NCBI GenBank assembly: GCA_937924525.1
Contig: CALDSU010000007.1
Location: 62,001 to 126,000 of the forward strand
DNA: 64,000 nucleotides
Direction: 5' to 3'
DNA from: an uncultured Bryobacteraceae bacterium
GTDB lineage: Bacteria > Acidobacteriota > Terriglobia > Bryobacterales > Bryobacteraceae
Part shown: positions 44,014 to 52,331 of the stretch, one piece after another
How positions within the stretch are numbered: the stretch's first letter is position 1
How the letters are laid out: each line of letters starts with the position of its first letter
The notes under the pieces: generated by a model
Databases searched by the model: none
The model's input: only the letters and a program-made list of their open reading frames with translations
What the model was told of the DNA's origin: nothing
Made by a program: the position numbers and the translations under genes

Positions 44014-45456
44014 CTACGCCCCTAGCACTTGCTTTACCACGTTCCCATGCACGTCGGTCAGCCGGAAATAGCGCCCCTGAAACCGGTAGGTCAGCCGGGT
44101 GTGGTCAATGCCCAGACAGTGCAGGATGGTGGCCTGCAAATCGTGGACATGCACCGGGTCGGCGGTGACGTTGTAGCAGTAGTCGTCGGTTTCCCCAAGG
44201 GAGAAACCGCGGCGGATGCCGCCGCCCGCCAACCAGACGGTAAAGCAGCGGGGATGGTGGTCGCGTCCGTAATCGGAGGGAGTGAGGCGGCCCTGGCAGT
44301 AGACGGTGCGCCCGAACTCGCCGCCCCAGACCACCAGCGTTTCGTCGAGCATGCCCCGCTGATCCAGATCCGTGATCAGCGCCGCGGCTGCCTGATCGGT
44401 TTCCTTGCAGACCTTTGGCAAGCCTTTTGGCAGGTTGCCGTGGTGGTCCCAGTCGCGGTGATAGAGCTGAATGAAGCGCACGCCGCGTTCGGCCAGACGG
44501 CGGGCCAGCAGGCAGTTGTAGGCGAACGTGCCGGGCTTGCGCGCGTCTTCTCCGTACAGGGCGAACGTGCCCGCGGGCTCTTTGCTCAGGTCGACGAGCT
44601 CCGGCACCGAGGCTTGCATCCGGAACGCCATCTCGTATTGGGCGATGCGCGTGGAGATCTCCGGGTCGCCGAACTCGGCGTATTTGAGCTGATTCAGTTC
44701 GCCGAGGGCGTCCAGGTAGGCGCGGCGGTTTTCCCGGGGGAACCCGGCGGGGTCGGTGAGGTAGAGCACCGGGTCGCCCACGGAGCGGAACTTGACGCCC
44801 TGATAGCGCGTGGGCAGAAAACCGCTGCCCCACAAGCGGTCGTAAAGCGGTTGCCCGCTGCCGCCCTGCCCCGGAGAAATCATCACCACGAAGGCGGGCA
44901 GATCGGCGGTCTCCGCGCCGAGGCCATAGGCGACCCAGGAGCCCATACTAGGGCGTCCGGAAATCTGCGACCCCGTCTGGAGAAACGTCACCGCGGGATC
45001 GTGGTTAATCGCCTCGGTGTGCATCGACTTGATGAACGTAAGCTTATCGACGACCTTCGCCAGGTGGGGCAGGAGTTCGCTGACCCAGGCGCCCGACTGG
45101 CCATGCTGCGCGAAGGAGTACTTGGAGGGCACCACCGGAAAAGCCGACTGCGTGGCCGACATTTGCGTCAGCCGTTGTCCCATCCGCACGGACTCGGGCA
45201 GGTTCGTCCCGGAGAACTCCTTCAGGCGGGGTTTATAGTCGAACAGTTCCATCTGAGACGGGCCGCCGGATTGGAACAAGTAGATGACCCGCCGCGCCTT
45301 GGGTGCGAAGTTGGGGAAGCCGGGCAAACCGGGCTGGCCTTTGGCCCGCGCCGGCTCGGGCAGCAGCGAAGCCAGCGCGGCCAAGCCAATGCCGGAGGCG
45401 CGCCCGAACAGCGCGCGCCGCGTCAGGTGCAAGCGGTGTTCTTCACAGGGAGTCAT
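44014..45456 (-). CDS. DUF1501 protein (Tat-exported, sulfatase-like fold)
   Basis: 480 residues. A Tat signal is visible near the N-terminus (TRRALFGRASGIGLAALASLL), and the body carries DUF1501 landmarks: RVIYLFQSGGPSQMELFDYKP, MHTEAINHDPAVTFLQTGSQISGRPSMGSW and WGGEFGRTVYCQG, with YGRDHHPRCFTVWLAGGGIRRG. DUF1501 proteins are abundant in Planctomycetes and Acidobacteriota, are encoded beside PSD1 proteins and have a sulfatase-like fold, but no substrate is established. Its start overlaps the end of the PSD1 gene by four bases. Confidence 0.9.
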   Translation of the reverse strand: MTPCEEHRLHLTRRALFGRASGIGLAALASLLPEPARAKGQPGLPGFPNFAPKARRVIYLFQSGGPSQMELFDYKPRLKEFSGTNLPESVRMGQRLTQMSATQSAFPVVPSKYSFAQHGQSGAWVSELLPHLAKVVDKLTFIKSMHTEAINHDPAVTFLQTGSQISGRPSMGSWVAYGLGAETADLPAFVVMISPGQGGSGQPLYDRLWGSGFLPTRYQGVKFRSVGDPVLYLTDPAGFPRENRRAYLDALGELNQLKYAEFGDPEISTRIAQYEMAFRMQASVPELVDLSKEPAGTFALYGEDARKPGTFAYNCLLARRLAERGVRFIQLYHRDWDHHGNLPKGLPKVCKETDQAAAALITDLDQRGMLDETLVVWGGEFGRTVYCQGRLTPSDYGRDHHPRCFTVWLAGGGIRRGFSLGETDDYCYNVTADPVHVHDLQATILHCLGIDHTRLTYRFQGRYFRLTDVHGNVVKQVLGA

Positions 45457-48400
45457 TCTTTGGTCACCATTTCGTCCAGATTGAGAATCAGACTAGCCAC
45501 GCCCGTGTAGGCGGCCAATTCCACGGGCGAAAGCTTGGGATGGCGCGGCGAATCGCCCTGCCGCAAATACTCGAGCGCGTCGTCCGGCCTGGCGCGATAA
45601 TGGGCCTCAAAACGCGCCAGCGCCTTCCGCGCCGCGGCTACTTCGGCTTCGCGGGGCGCCCGCGCCAGCGCCAGCCGGAAACCGCGGGCGATACGATCCG
45701 CGGGTGTCTTGCCGCCCTCGAGCAACATGCGCTCCGCCAGTTTCCGCGCGGCTTCCACGTAGGCGACGTCGTTCATCAGGTTCAGCGCTTGCAGGGGCGT
45801 GTTGGTGCGCGTTTGCCTGACGACGCACGTTTCGCGGTTCGGCGAATCGAAGTTCACCATGTTGGGCGGCGCCACGGTACGTTTCCAGTACGTGTAGAGG
45901 CTGCGGCGGTAGAGTCCCTCGCCTTTGTCGGGCGTGTAGCCGGCCCCGCCGTGGAGTTCCTGCCACAACCCCGGAGGCTGGTAGGGCTTCACCGACGGCC
46001 CGCCGATGCGTTCCACGAGCAGGCCGGACACCGCCAGGGCCTGATCGCGCACTACTTCCGGCGCCAGGCGAAGCCGCGGCCCGCGCGCCAGCAGGCGGTT
46101 TTCCGGGTCCTTCTGCAGCAGTTCCGGCGTGACGCGCGAGGACTGCCGGTAAGCTGCGCTCATCACCATCGTCTTGAGGATGTGCTTGACGTTCCAGCCG
46201 CTCTCCATGAACTCGACCGCCAGCCAGTCCAGCAGTTCCGGGTGGAGTGGCCACTCGCCCTGCGAGCCGAAATCCTCGACCGTCTTCACCAGGCCGGCGC
46301 CGAACAGTTCGGCCCACCAGCGGTTCACCATCACCCGGGCGGTCAGCGGATGCTGGCGGTCCACCAGCCAGCGGGCCAAGCCCAGCCGGTTGCGGGGCCA
46401 CGCCGGGTTCCAGTTCGAGAAAATGGCCGGTACGGCGGGCTCCACTTTTTCGCCCGGCGCGTCGTAGGCGCCGCGCTTCAGCAGGAACGTGTCCCGGCGC
46501 TCGGCGCGCTCCGCCATCACCATCACGGTGGGCAGAGTGTCGTAGTAACGCTGGCGCTCTTTTTCCAGCATGGCCAGGCGCGACCTCGCCGCCTTCGCTT
46601 TCCCGGGCGCATACCGTTCCAGGAAAGCCATCCGCAACTTGTCGGCCTGCGCGGGCGTGCGCGCTGGCGCGGGAATCGCGGCGATGCGGGTGAGGGAGTC
46701 GAGCAGCGGAACCACGGCGGCTTCCCGCGGGCTCAAAGCGCGGTCATAGACGCGCACCTCGTCAATCAGCCCCTGGAAACGCAGTCCGCCCCCGGCGCCG
46801 ATCCGGAATGGTTCCTTCGTTTCGATCGGCCAGATGCACTGGTCGAAGAGCACGTTCAGTTCCTGCGGCTCACCGTTCACATAAATGCGAACCCCCGCGG
46901 CCTTCATGCCGCCGTCGTAGGTCACCAGGACGTGCTGCCATTCGTTCAACTGCACCGGGCGCGCGGTCTCGATACGCATGCCCAGGTCGGTCCACCGGAA
47001 GATGACATGCAGGCGGATTTTCCCGTCGATCAGATAGAGGCCGTGGCCGGTCCCTTCAAAGTAGTCCTCCGCGCGCGACAGGATCGCGCCCTTGGGAGAC
47101 TCCGGCCGGATCCAGGCGGCGAAGGTAAACGGATCGCGGTAGTTGAACCTGGCCACGTCGCCGGCGTCGAAGAAGCGCTGATTGTCGAAGCGCGCGGCCC
47201 GGCCCAGGCGGCCCGGTTCGGCGGGAAGATCCTTCGGCGAGTCCAGCGGTTCGTGGAGAACCAGGCCCTCATTCACGTTCCAGTCGATTTCCGGCCGCGC
47301 GCGGGCGGCGCGGGTTTCCCACTTCGCCTGAGCCTGCTCCTCCTTGGGTCGCAGGGCCTCCACCTTGGCTCGCGCCTCCCGGACCGCCCGGTCGAGCGAG
47401 TCCAGGTGGGCCTGCTGCTCGGGCAAGGGCGCTTTGATGTAGGGCTCCTCGTTGCCGAAGTTATAGACAAAACCCTTCTCCGGGACATTGTTGAAGAAGG
47501 CGAAGAGCTGGTAGAACTCTTTCTGCGAGATCGGATCGTATTTATGGTCATGGCAGCGGGCGCAGCCGATGGTCATGCCCAGCCAGACGGTTCCGGTGGT
47601 TTCCGTGCGGTCAGCCACATATTCAACGCGGAACTCCTCGTCCACGATGCCGCCCTCAGCGGTGGTGCGGTGGTTGCGGTGGAACCCGGTGGCGATTTTC
47701 TGCGAAAGCGTGGCGTTCGGCAGCAGGTCTCCCGCGATCTGTTCCACCGTGAACTGGTCGAAGGGCATGTTGCGGTGGAAGGCGTCGATCACCCAGTCCC
47801 GCCAGCGCCACATGTCTCGCGGGCCGTCGGTCTGGTAGCCGTTGGTGTCGGCATAGCGGGCGAACTCCAGCCAGCGGATGGCCATCCGCTCGGCGTACCG
47901 CGGCGAAGCGAGCAGGCGGTCCACCAGCGCTTCGTAAGCTCCCGGCGAGGTATCCTTCAAAAACGCCTCCACCTCGGCGGGAGTGGGCGGCAAACCGGTG
48001 AGGTCCAGCGTGACGCGCCGGATCAGCGTCGTCCGGTCCGCTTCCGGCGAGGGCGAGAGACCTTCCCGCTCCAGGCGCGCCAGCAGAAACCGGTCGATGG
48101 GGTGGCTGGACCAGGCCGGATTGCGCACGGCGGGCGGCGTGGGACGCTGTGGCGGAATGAGGGACCAGTGCGCCTGGTACGGCGCTCCCTCCTCGATCCA
48201 GCGCCGGATCCGTTCGATCTGCGCCGGCGGCAGCGCGTCGTGTCCGGCGTAGGCCGGGGGCATCCGCAGAGTCTTGTTCGTGGACGTCAGCCGCTTGTAG
48301 ACTTCGCTCTGCGCGGGGTCTCCGGGTACGATACCCCGCCGGCCTTTGCCCAAGTCCTTCTTCGCTTCAGCTTCCACGTCGAGCCGCAGCAGGCTTTTCC

Positions 48401-48542
48401 GGTTGTTCTTGTCGGGACCGTGACACGCGAAACAGCGGTCGGAAAGGATGGGACGGATATCGCGGTTGAACTGCACGCGCTCGCCGGCGGGCAGCGAAGC
48501 CGCCGCGAACCCGATGAGCCAGGCGACACGAATCCAGCGCAT
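45453..48542 (-). CDS. PSCyt1-DUF1549-LamG-DUF1553 secreted protein
   Basis: 1029 residues, a planctomycete-type surface protein. After a signal peptide comes PSCyt1 with the haem-type CFACH (C37-C40-H41, about 25-110), DUF1549 (about 148-355, ending in IGCARCHDHKYDPISQ, a second CxxCH), a Glu/Ala-rich linker, a LamG/concanavalin-like domain (about 420-595, ending in GLIDEVRVYDRALSPREA) and DUF1553 (about 700-980, with MVNRWWAELFG and NTPLQALNLMND). Such pairs with DUF1501 are thought to take part in polymer degradation at the cell surface; the LamG domain may bind a polysaccharide. Confidence 0.9.
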   Translation of the reverse strand: MRWIRVAWLIGFAAASLPAGERVQFNRDIRPILSDRCFACHGPDKNNRKSLLRLDVEAEAKKDLGKGRRGIVPGDPAQSEVYKRLTSTNKTLRMPPAYAGHDALPPAQIERIRRWIEEGAPYQAHWSLIPPQRPTPPAVRNPAWSSHPIDRFLLARLEREGLSPSPEADRTTLIRRVTLDLTGLPPTPAEVEAFLKDTSPGAYEALVDRLLASPRYAERMAIRWLEFARYADTNGYQTDGPRDMWRWRDWVIDAFHRNMPFDQFTVEQIAGDLLPNATLSQKIATGFHRNHRTTAEGGIVDEEFRVEYVADRTETTGTVWLGMTIGCARCHDHKYDPISQKEFYQLFAFFNNVPEKGFVYNFGNEEPYIKAPLPEQQAHLDSLDRAVREARAKVEALRPKEEQAQAKWETRAARARPEIDWNVNEGLVLHEPLDSPKDLPAEPGRLGRAARFDNQRFFDAGDVARFNYRDPFTFAAWIRPESPKGAILSRAEDYFEGTGHGLYLIDGKIRLHVIFRWTDLGMRIETARPVQLNEWQHVLVTYDGGMKAAGVRIYVNGEPQELNVLFDQCIWPIETKEPFRIGAGGGLRFQGLIDEVRVYDRALSPREAAVVPLLDSLTRIAAIPAPARTPAQADKLRMAFLERYAPGKAKAARSRLAMLEKERQRYYDTLPTVMVMAERAERRDTFLLKRGAYDAPGEKVEPAVPAIFSNWNPAWPRNRLGLARWLVDRQHPLTARVMVNRWWAELFGAGLVKTVEDFGSQGEWPLHPELLDWLAVEFMESGWNVKHILKTMVMSAAYRQSSRVTPELLQKDPENRLLARGPRLRLAPEVVRDQALAVSGLLVERIGGPSVKPYQPPGLWQELHGGAGYTPDKGEGLYRRSLYTYWKRTVAPPNMVNFDSPNRETCVVRQTRTNTPLQALNLMNDVAYVEAARKLAERMLLEGGKTPADRIARGFRLALARAPREAEVAAARKALARFEAHYRARPDDALEYLRQGDSPRHPKLSPVELAAYTGVASLILNLDEMVTKE

Positions 48543-48669
48543 AGCCGTTCTCGGAGGATACTCTTAGTATACGAGGCAACGCAACCCGCGCGCCCCGGAG
48601 CGGGCGCCGGCCGGCATCCATTACTCTACGAATTGTTTCAGGAGCGCAGGACCGCTTTCCAGGATCCCT

Positions 48670-49707
48670 ATGTTCAAGGTCGGCATCACGCCTGATTTTT
48701 ACACCGACGCCCGTGGGCGTTTTGAAACGGCCATGGCCAGCAAACTGGAGGGAGTGGATGGCCTGACCGTGCGCCCGATGGCGGAGCGGCCCGCGCCGGT
48801 GGCCGCGGCGGAAGACGTGGCGCAGTTCGACGCGATTCTGGCGCTGGGCATGCGCTTCACGCGGGAGAGCCTGCGGGGGTGCGAAAGGCTGGCTGTCATC
48901 GCCCGTTGGGGAGTCGGCTACGACATGATCGACGTGCCCGCGCTGACGGAAGCGGGCGTCGCCCTGGCAATCACGCCCCAGGCAGTCAAGCGCCCCGTGG
49001 CGGAGGCGATCCTCACCTTGATCTTTGCGCTGGCCAAGAACCTGCGCGAACAGGATCGCCTGGTCCGGGAGGGGAAATGGCGAGGACACTTGTCGCGCAT
49101 GGGCCACGACCTCCCCGGCAAGACGCTGGGGTCGGTGGGGTGCGGCAACATCGCGCGCGAGATGTTCCGGCTCGCGCGGCCGCTGGGCTTTGGCCGCCTG
49201 CTGGCGTACGATCCGTTTGCCGCGCCCGACGAGGCGGCGGCTCTCGCTGTGGAGTTGACGGATCTAGAAACCGTTTTCCGGGAGAGCGATTTCGTCACGG
49301 TGAACGTTCCGCTCAACCACTCGACCCGCGGCATGATCGGCGCACGGGAAATCGGCTGGATGAAGCCGGCCGCTTTCCTGATCAACACGGCGCGAGGGCC
49401 CATCGTCCGGGAGGACGAACTGGCGGCGGCGCTGCGCGCCGGGCGCATTGCCGGGGCGGGTCTGGATGTTTTCGCGGTGGAACCGGTGACCCGGGACAAC
49501 CCCCTGCTGGCGTTGGACAACGTGGTGCTGGCTCCCCACGCTCTGGCCTGGACGAACGAACTGGCGCGGGACAATACGCTGGAGGCCTGCGACCATATTT
49601 TGGCCGTGTTTCGGGGCGAAGCGCCGGCCAGCGTCGTCAACCGCGAGGTGCTGTCGTCCCCTTCATTTCAGAGCAAACTTGCGAACTGGCGAAAGGAACG
49701 CGGATGA
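48670..49707 (+). CDS. D-isomer-specific 2-hydroxyacid dehydrogenase
   Basis: 345 residues with the two-domain fold of phosphoglycerate dehydrogenase relatives. The NAD-binding loop reads GSVGCGNIAREMFRLARPLGF; the active Arg lies in NTARGPIVREDEL, the Glu in DVFAVEPV and the His in LAPHALAWTNE. The ACT domain of biosynthetic SerA is absent. The neighbour is a class II aldolase of the HpcH/HpaI family, overlapping by four bases, so both probably serve breakdown of a 2-keto-3-deoxy-acid or a related hydroxy acid and not serine synthesis. Confidence 0.88.
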   Translation: MFKVGITPDFYTDARGRFETAMASKLEGVDGLTVRPMAERPAPVAAAEDVAQFDAILALGMRFTRESLRGCERLAVIARWGVGYDMIDVPALTEAGVALAITPQAVKRPVAEAILTLIFALAKNLREQDRLVREGKWRGHLSRMGHDLPGKTLGSVGCGNIAREMFRLARPLGFGRLLAYDPFAAPDEAAALAVELTDLETVFRESDFVTVNVPLNHSTRGMIGAREIGWMKPAAFLINTARGPIVREDELAAALRAGRIAGAGLDVFAVEPVTRDNPLLALDNVVLAPHALAWTNELARDNTLEACDHILAVFRGEAPASVVNREVLSSPSFQSKLANWRKERG

Positions 49708-50483
49708 AACCGAATCGTTTTCAGCAGGTGGTCCGGGAGGGCCGGATCCCGGTCGGACACATGATCATGGAGTTCGGCACGCGGGGCATCGCGAAAATCC
49801 TGGAGGCGGCGGGTGTGGATTTTGTCGTCATCGATATGGAACACACCGGCTTCGACACAGAGCGCGTGGCGGACCTGATCGCTTGGCTGAAGGCGACGCC
49901 GGTGGCGCCGTTCGTCCGGGTGCCGCAGGGGTTGTACCACTTCCTGGCCCGGACCATGGATGCGGGCGCGCTAGGGGTGATGGTCGCCAATGTCGAGACG
50001 CCGGAGATGGCCCGCGAGATCGTCGGCAGTGTCAAATACAAGCCGGCGGGCTGGCGGGGGTTGGGGCTCGGAACTGCGCACAATGACTACGTTCCACCCA
50101 ATCCGGTGGATTACTTCGCCCACTCGAACGCCGGTTCCACGGTCATTTGCCAGATCGAGTCGACGGCGGGACTCGAGAACCTGGACGCCATCGCCGCCAC
50201 CCCCGGCGTGGATGTGCTCTGGGTGGGACATTACGATCTCACCCAATCGATGGGGATTCCTGCGCAGTTTCACCACCCCGAGTTCCATGCCGCGTTGCGG
50301 CGGGTGGCCGCCGTGGCCCGACGCCATGGGAAGCTCGCGGGCATCCAGCCTGGATCCCGCCAGCAGGCGGAAGAGTGGTTAAGTTTTGGTTTTAACGTCC
50401 TCTCCTGGAGCGCGGATATCGCCGTTTATCGGGATGCGCTGCGCAACGCGGTCGAATCCGTGCGGGCGATGACGGCTACTTGA
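49704..50483 (+). CDS. HpcH/HpaI-family class II aldolase
   Basis: 259 residues with a TIM barrel. The metal and keto-acid site is indicated by FVVIDMEHTGFD, the Arg in APFVRVPQG, and QIESTAGLENLDAIAATPGVDVLWVGHYDLTQSMG. It should cleave 2-keto-4-hydroxy acids to pyruvate and an aldehyde; many members are promiscuous. Coupled by ATGA overlap to the hydroxyacid dehydrogenase gene. The last eight bases overlap the converging gene on the other strand. Confidence 0.9.
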   Translation: MKPNRFQQVVREGRIPVGHMIMEFGTRGIAKILEAAGVDFVVIDMEHTGFDTERVADLIAWLKATPVAPFVRVPQGLYHFLARTMDAGALGVMVANVETPEMAREIVGSVKYKPAGWRGLGLGTAHNDYVPPNPVDYFAHSNAGSTVICQIESTAGLENLDAIAATPGVDVLWVGHYDLTQSMGIPAQFHHPEFHAALRRVAAVARRHGKLAGIQPGSRQQAEEWLSFGFNVLSWSADIAVYRDALRNAVESVRAMTAT

Positions 50484-51120
50484 AGCGCATGGAGATCCGG
50501 CCGGAAGGTGTTGAAAAGTAAAATTCCAACTGCTTCGGCTTCTGCTTGGGGTTCATTGGGAAGAACAGCAATCCGTGGAGCGGCTGGTCGGTTTCTGTTT
50601 CCTTCTCCGGCAGGATCTTCTCCTCGAGGATGTCCATCATTGGGTCGCGCTTGCGGGCGGCGCCGGAATCAACTGTGGTCTGATTTGACACCTCAGAACT
50701 TGAGTTGCCGATTCCCTGGCCATCCGCCGGCAGGAAGATCGGCGGTCCCCAGACGCCCCCGGCCGGGCGAGGATTATTCATCACGCCGCCACCCGAGTAC
50801 GTCTGCGACACAACGAGGACGCTGGAACCAGCTATCTCACTGGCCGAGTACGGTTTAGTCTTCTCCCCGTCGCGGTCCGAGCGGAGCATGAAGTCGTCCC
50901 GGAAAACTTTGAGGGCGATCTTGGGCGTGAGTTCAACCCGGACAACCACGTAGTGGCCGCCCAAGTCCGATCCCAGCATAGACTTGATCTCATCTTTGTC
51001 CGTGAAGACCGAGGCGCGCACCGAGACGTGCTTATTCTCCATGAAGCCCGACGGCGGGGTCTTTTGCCCCGTCAACGAGGGGGCAATCACACACACCAAC
51101 AACGCGGCGACTGAGCGCAT
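50476..51120 (-). CDS. Hypothetical secreted protein
   Basis: 214 residues with a signal peptide (about 1-18, MRSVAALLVCVIAPSLTG). The remainder has no recognised domain. Strands appear at HYVVVRVELTPKIALKVFRDDFML, and a Gly/Pro/Ser-rich central section (GGGVMNNPRPAGGVWGPPI) precedes an acidic helix (MMDILEEKILPEKETE) and a final strand pair (LHGLLFFPMNPKQ, LEFYFSTPSGRISMRF). The fold suggests an immunoglobulin-like secreted domain, only by impression. Confidence 0.7.
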   Translation of the reverse strand: MRSVAALLVCVIAPSLTGQKTPPSGFMENKHVSVRASVFTDKDEIKSMLGSDLGGHYVVVRVELTPKIALKVFRDDFMLRSDRDGEKTKPYSASEIAGSSVLVVSQTYSGGGVMNNPRPAGGVWGPPIFLPADGQGIGNSSSEVSNQTTVDSGAARKRDPMMDILEEKILPEKETETDQPLHGLLFFPMNPKQKPKQLEFYFSTPSGRISMRFK

Positions 51121-51425
51121 GGTGGAACTCCCGCCTCGATTATAACCCCGGGCCGGTTCCGGGGATGGCTTTTTAATTGCTTGACAGATTCGCAGGACAG
51201 GAGACGACGCACGGAGAATGGAAGCGCCTTCCCTTTGGACACGATGGATGGTCTTGCCGGCTCAGCCGAAACGGGCGGTCCCGCCGGCCGGCGCTTCCCG
51301 TCGAACCTGCCCCACCCCGGGAGTCGGTTATGAGGTTGGAGCCTCCAACCCGCAGCATCGATGGATGGAAGGCGGATTTGCCCGCCAGCCGCAAACGCAG
51401 TAAAGCGAAACGGGATCCTTGCGGT
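51121..51425. other. Intergenic region with a 17-base palindrome
   Basis: No gene is supported. GGTTGGAG-C-CTCCAACC (51334-51350) is a perfect inverted repeat, and a GC-rich stretch with possible stem-loops (GCCGGCTCAGCCG and GGGCGGTCCCGCC, about 51258-51290) lies before it. I compared it by eye with several riboswitch patterns (cyclic-di-GMP, ZTP, SAM, fluoride) without a match. It may hold a structured leader for the next gene. Confidence 0.45.
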
Positions 51426-51773
51426 ATGCAGTTGATTCAGATGTCAGTTTCCAATTCGTCTTTCGCGGCGGCGCTGCAACAGCAGTTGGAACGTCATGGC
51501 GATTGGGTGGTCGTCCGCGTCGACCAACCGGACCTCAGTCTGGACGGCGTCATCATCGTCGACGATGGCGTGCTGGAAAAGATTGTGTCCGGTCTCCCGC
51601 ATCCGGAGCGGGTCGTGTTGATCAGCCGCAACCAGAGCGGCTTGTTGACGCGTGCCTGGGAAGCCGGTATCATTTCTGTGGTCTTCGAGTCGGACTCTCC
51701 AGAAACGGCCCTGCTGGCCGTACTCGCGGCCGGACTGCGCGTTCCCATGCCTCCGGCGATTCCCTCCGCTTAA
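51426..51773 (+). CDS. Hypothetical, receiver-like small protein
   Basis: 115 residues. The strand-helix order (WVVVRVDQP, GVIIVDDGVLEKIV, RVVLISRNQSGLLTRAWEAG, ISVVFESDSPETALLAVLAAGL) looks like a truncated receiver fold, but the acidic pocket and the phosphorylated Asp position cannot be identified with certainty and the conserved Lys is absent. It may be a degenerate receiver domain or an unrelated Rossmann-like protein. The start is the ATG at 51426; the open frame upstream continues without family support. No kinase is nearby. Confidence 0.6.
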   Translation: MQLIQMSVSNSSFAAALQQQLERHGDWVVVRVDQPDLSLDGVIIVDDGVLEKIVSGLPHPERVVLISRNQSGLLTRAWEAGIISVVFESDSPETALLAVLAAGLRVPMPPAIPSA

Positions 51774-52027
51774 GTTTGGCAGCGTTTTGGTCCGCCGGTC
51801 CTGCTTGCAGGTGGCCCGAGTGGATTCTCCCGCATTTTTTTTGCGTGGCCAGCGTGAAATGGCGCTTGGGCGATCGCTGAGAAGCGGGTCGATTGCCCCA
51901 CCGCACTGGCCGGGATTGGGCGATGTGCCCCAAAACAACACGGGAATCCACCAGATTCACCCCGCCGCGCTCCGCTGTACGCCTTGGGCACAAAGTTGCA
52001 TAATGACCGGTTGCGGAGAGGAAGATT
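51774..52027. other. Intergenic region with a candidate promoter
   Basis: Contains no supported gene. TGCATAAT at 51997-52004 may be a -10 for the downstream membrane-protein gene, though a matching -35 is weak. A T run between CGCA and TGCG (51829-51846) could form a small hairpin after the previous gene. Confidence 0.35.
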
Positions 52028-52312
52028 ATGGGGAACTTCACCACCTACTTTGTCCTTTGGGGCGTTCTGGCCCTGGTGATCATCGGGCTGGCGGTGTACC
52101 GCAAGATGGTTGCTTCCAAAGAGGATGACACGATCCATCTTAGCGCGGGCGAGTCGGCGATCAGTCAGCAAAGCGCCATCGCGGAACAACTGGCGGCGAT
52201 CGACCGCTGGGGTAAGATTCTGACCGTGATCGCCATTGTGGCAGGACTGGTCCTCGGCGGCTTGTACCTGTATCAAGTCTGGGTCGACCAAGCCAGGACG
52301 ATCGCCCAGTAA
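52028..52312 (+). CDS. Two-helix membrane protein beside the cytochrome
   Basis: 94 residues. Two transmembrane helices are clear (about 6-24, YFVLWGVLALVIIGLAVY; about 64-84, LTVIAIVAGLVLGGLYLYQVW) with a polar loop between them. No domain name applies. GAGGAAG lies before the ATG. It begins 19 bases ahead of the nine-haem cytochrome gene on the same strand, so it may be a membrane partner of that protein. Confidence in a real gene is good; function is open. Confidence 0.75.
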   Translation: MGNFTTYFVLWGVLALVIIGLAVYRKMVASKEDDTIHLSAGESAISQQSAIAEQLAAIDRWGKILTVIAIVAGLVLGGLYLYQVWVDQARTIAQ

Positions 52313-52331
52313 GCGGCGATCCTAAGAAAAC

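Noticed and set aside
45303-48695. 1130-codon open frame opposite the PSD1/DUF1501 genes
   Set aside because: Spans two real genes in antisense and has shadow-like composition without ribosome site or domain.
51177-51425. Riboswitch in the leader of the 51426 gene
   Set aside because: Stems are visible but conserved bases of cyclic-di-GMP, ZTP, SAM and fluoride riboswitches do not match.
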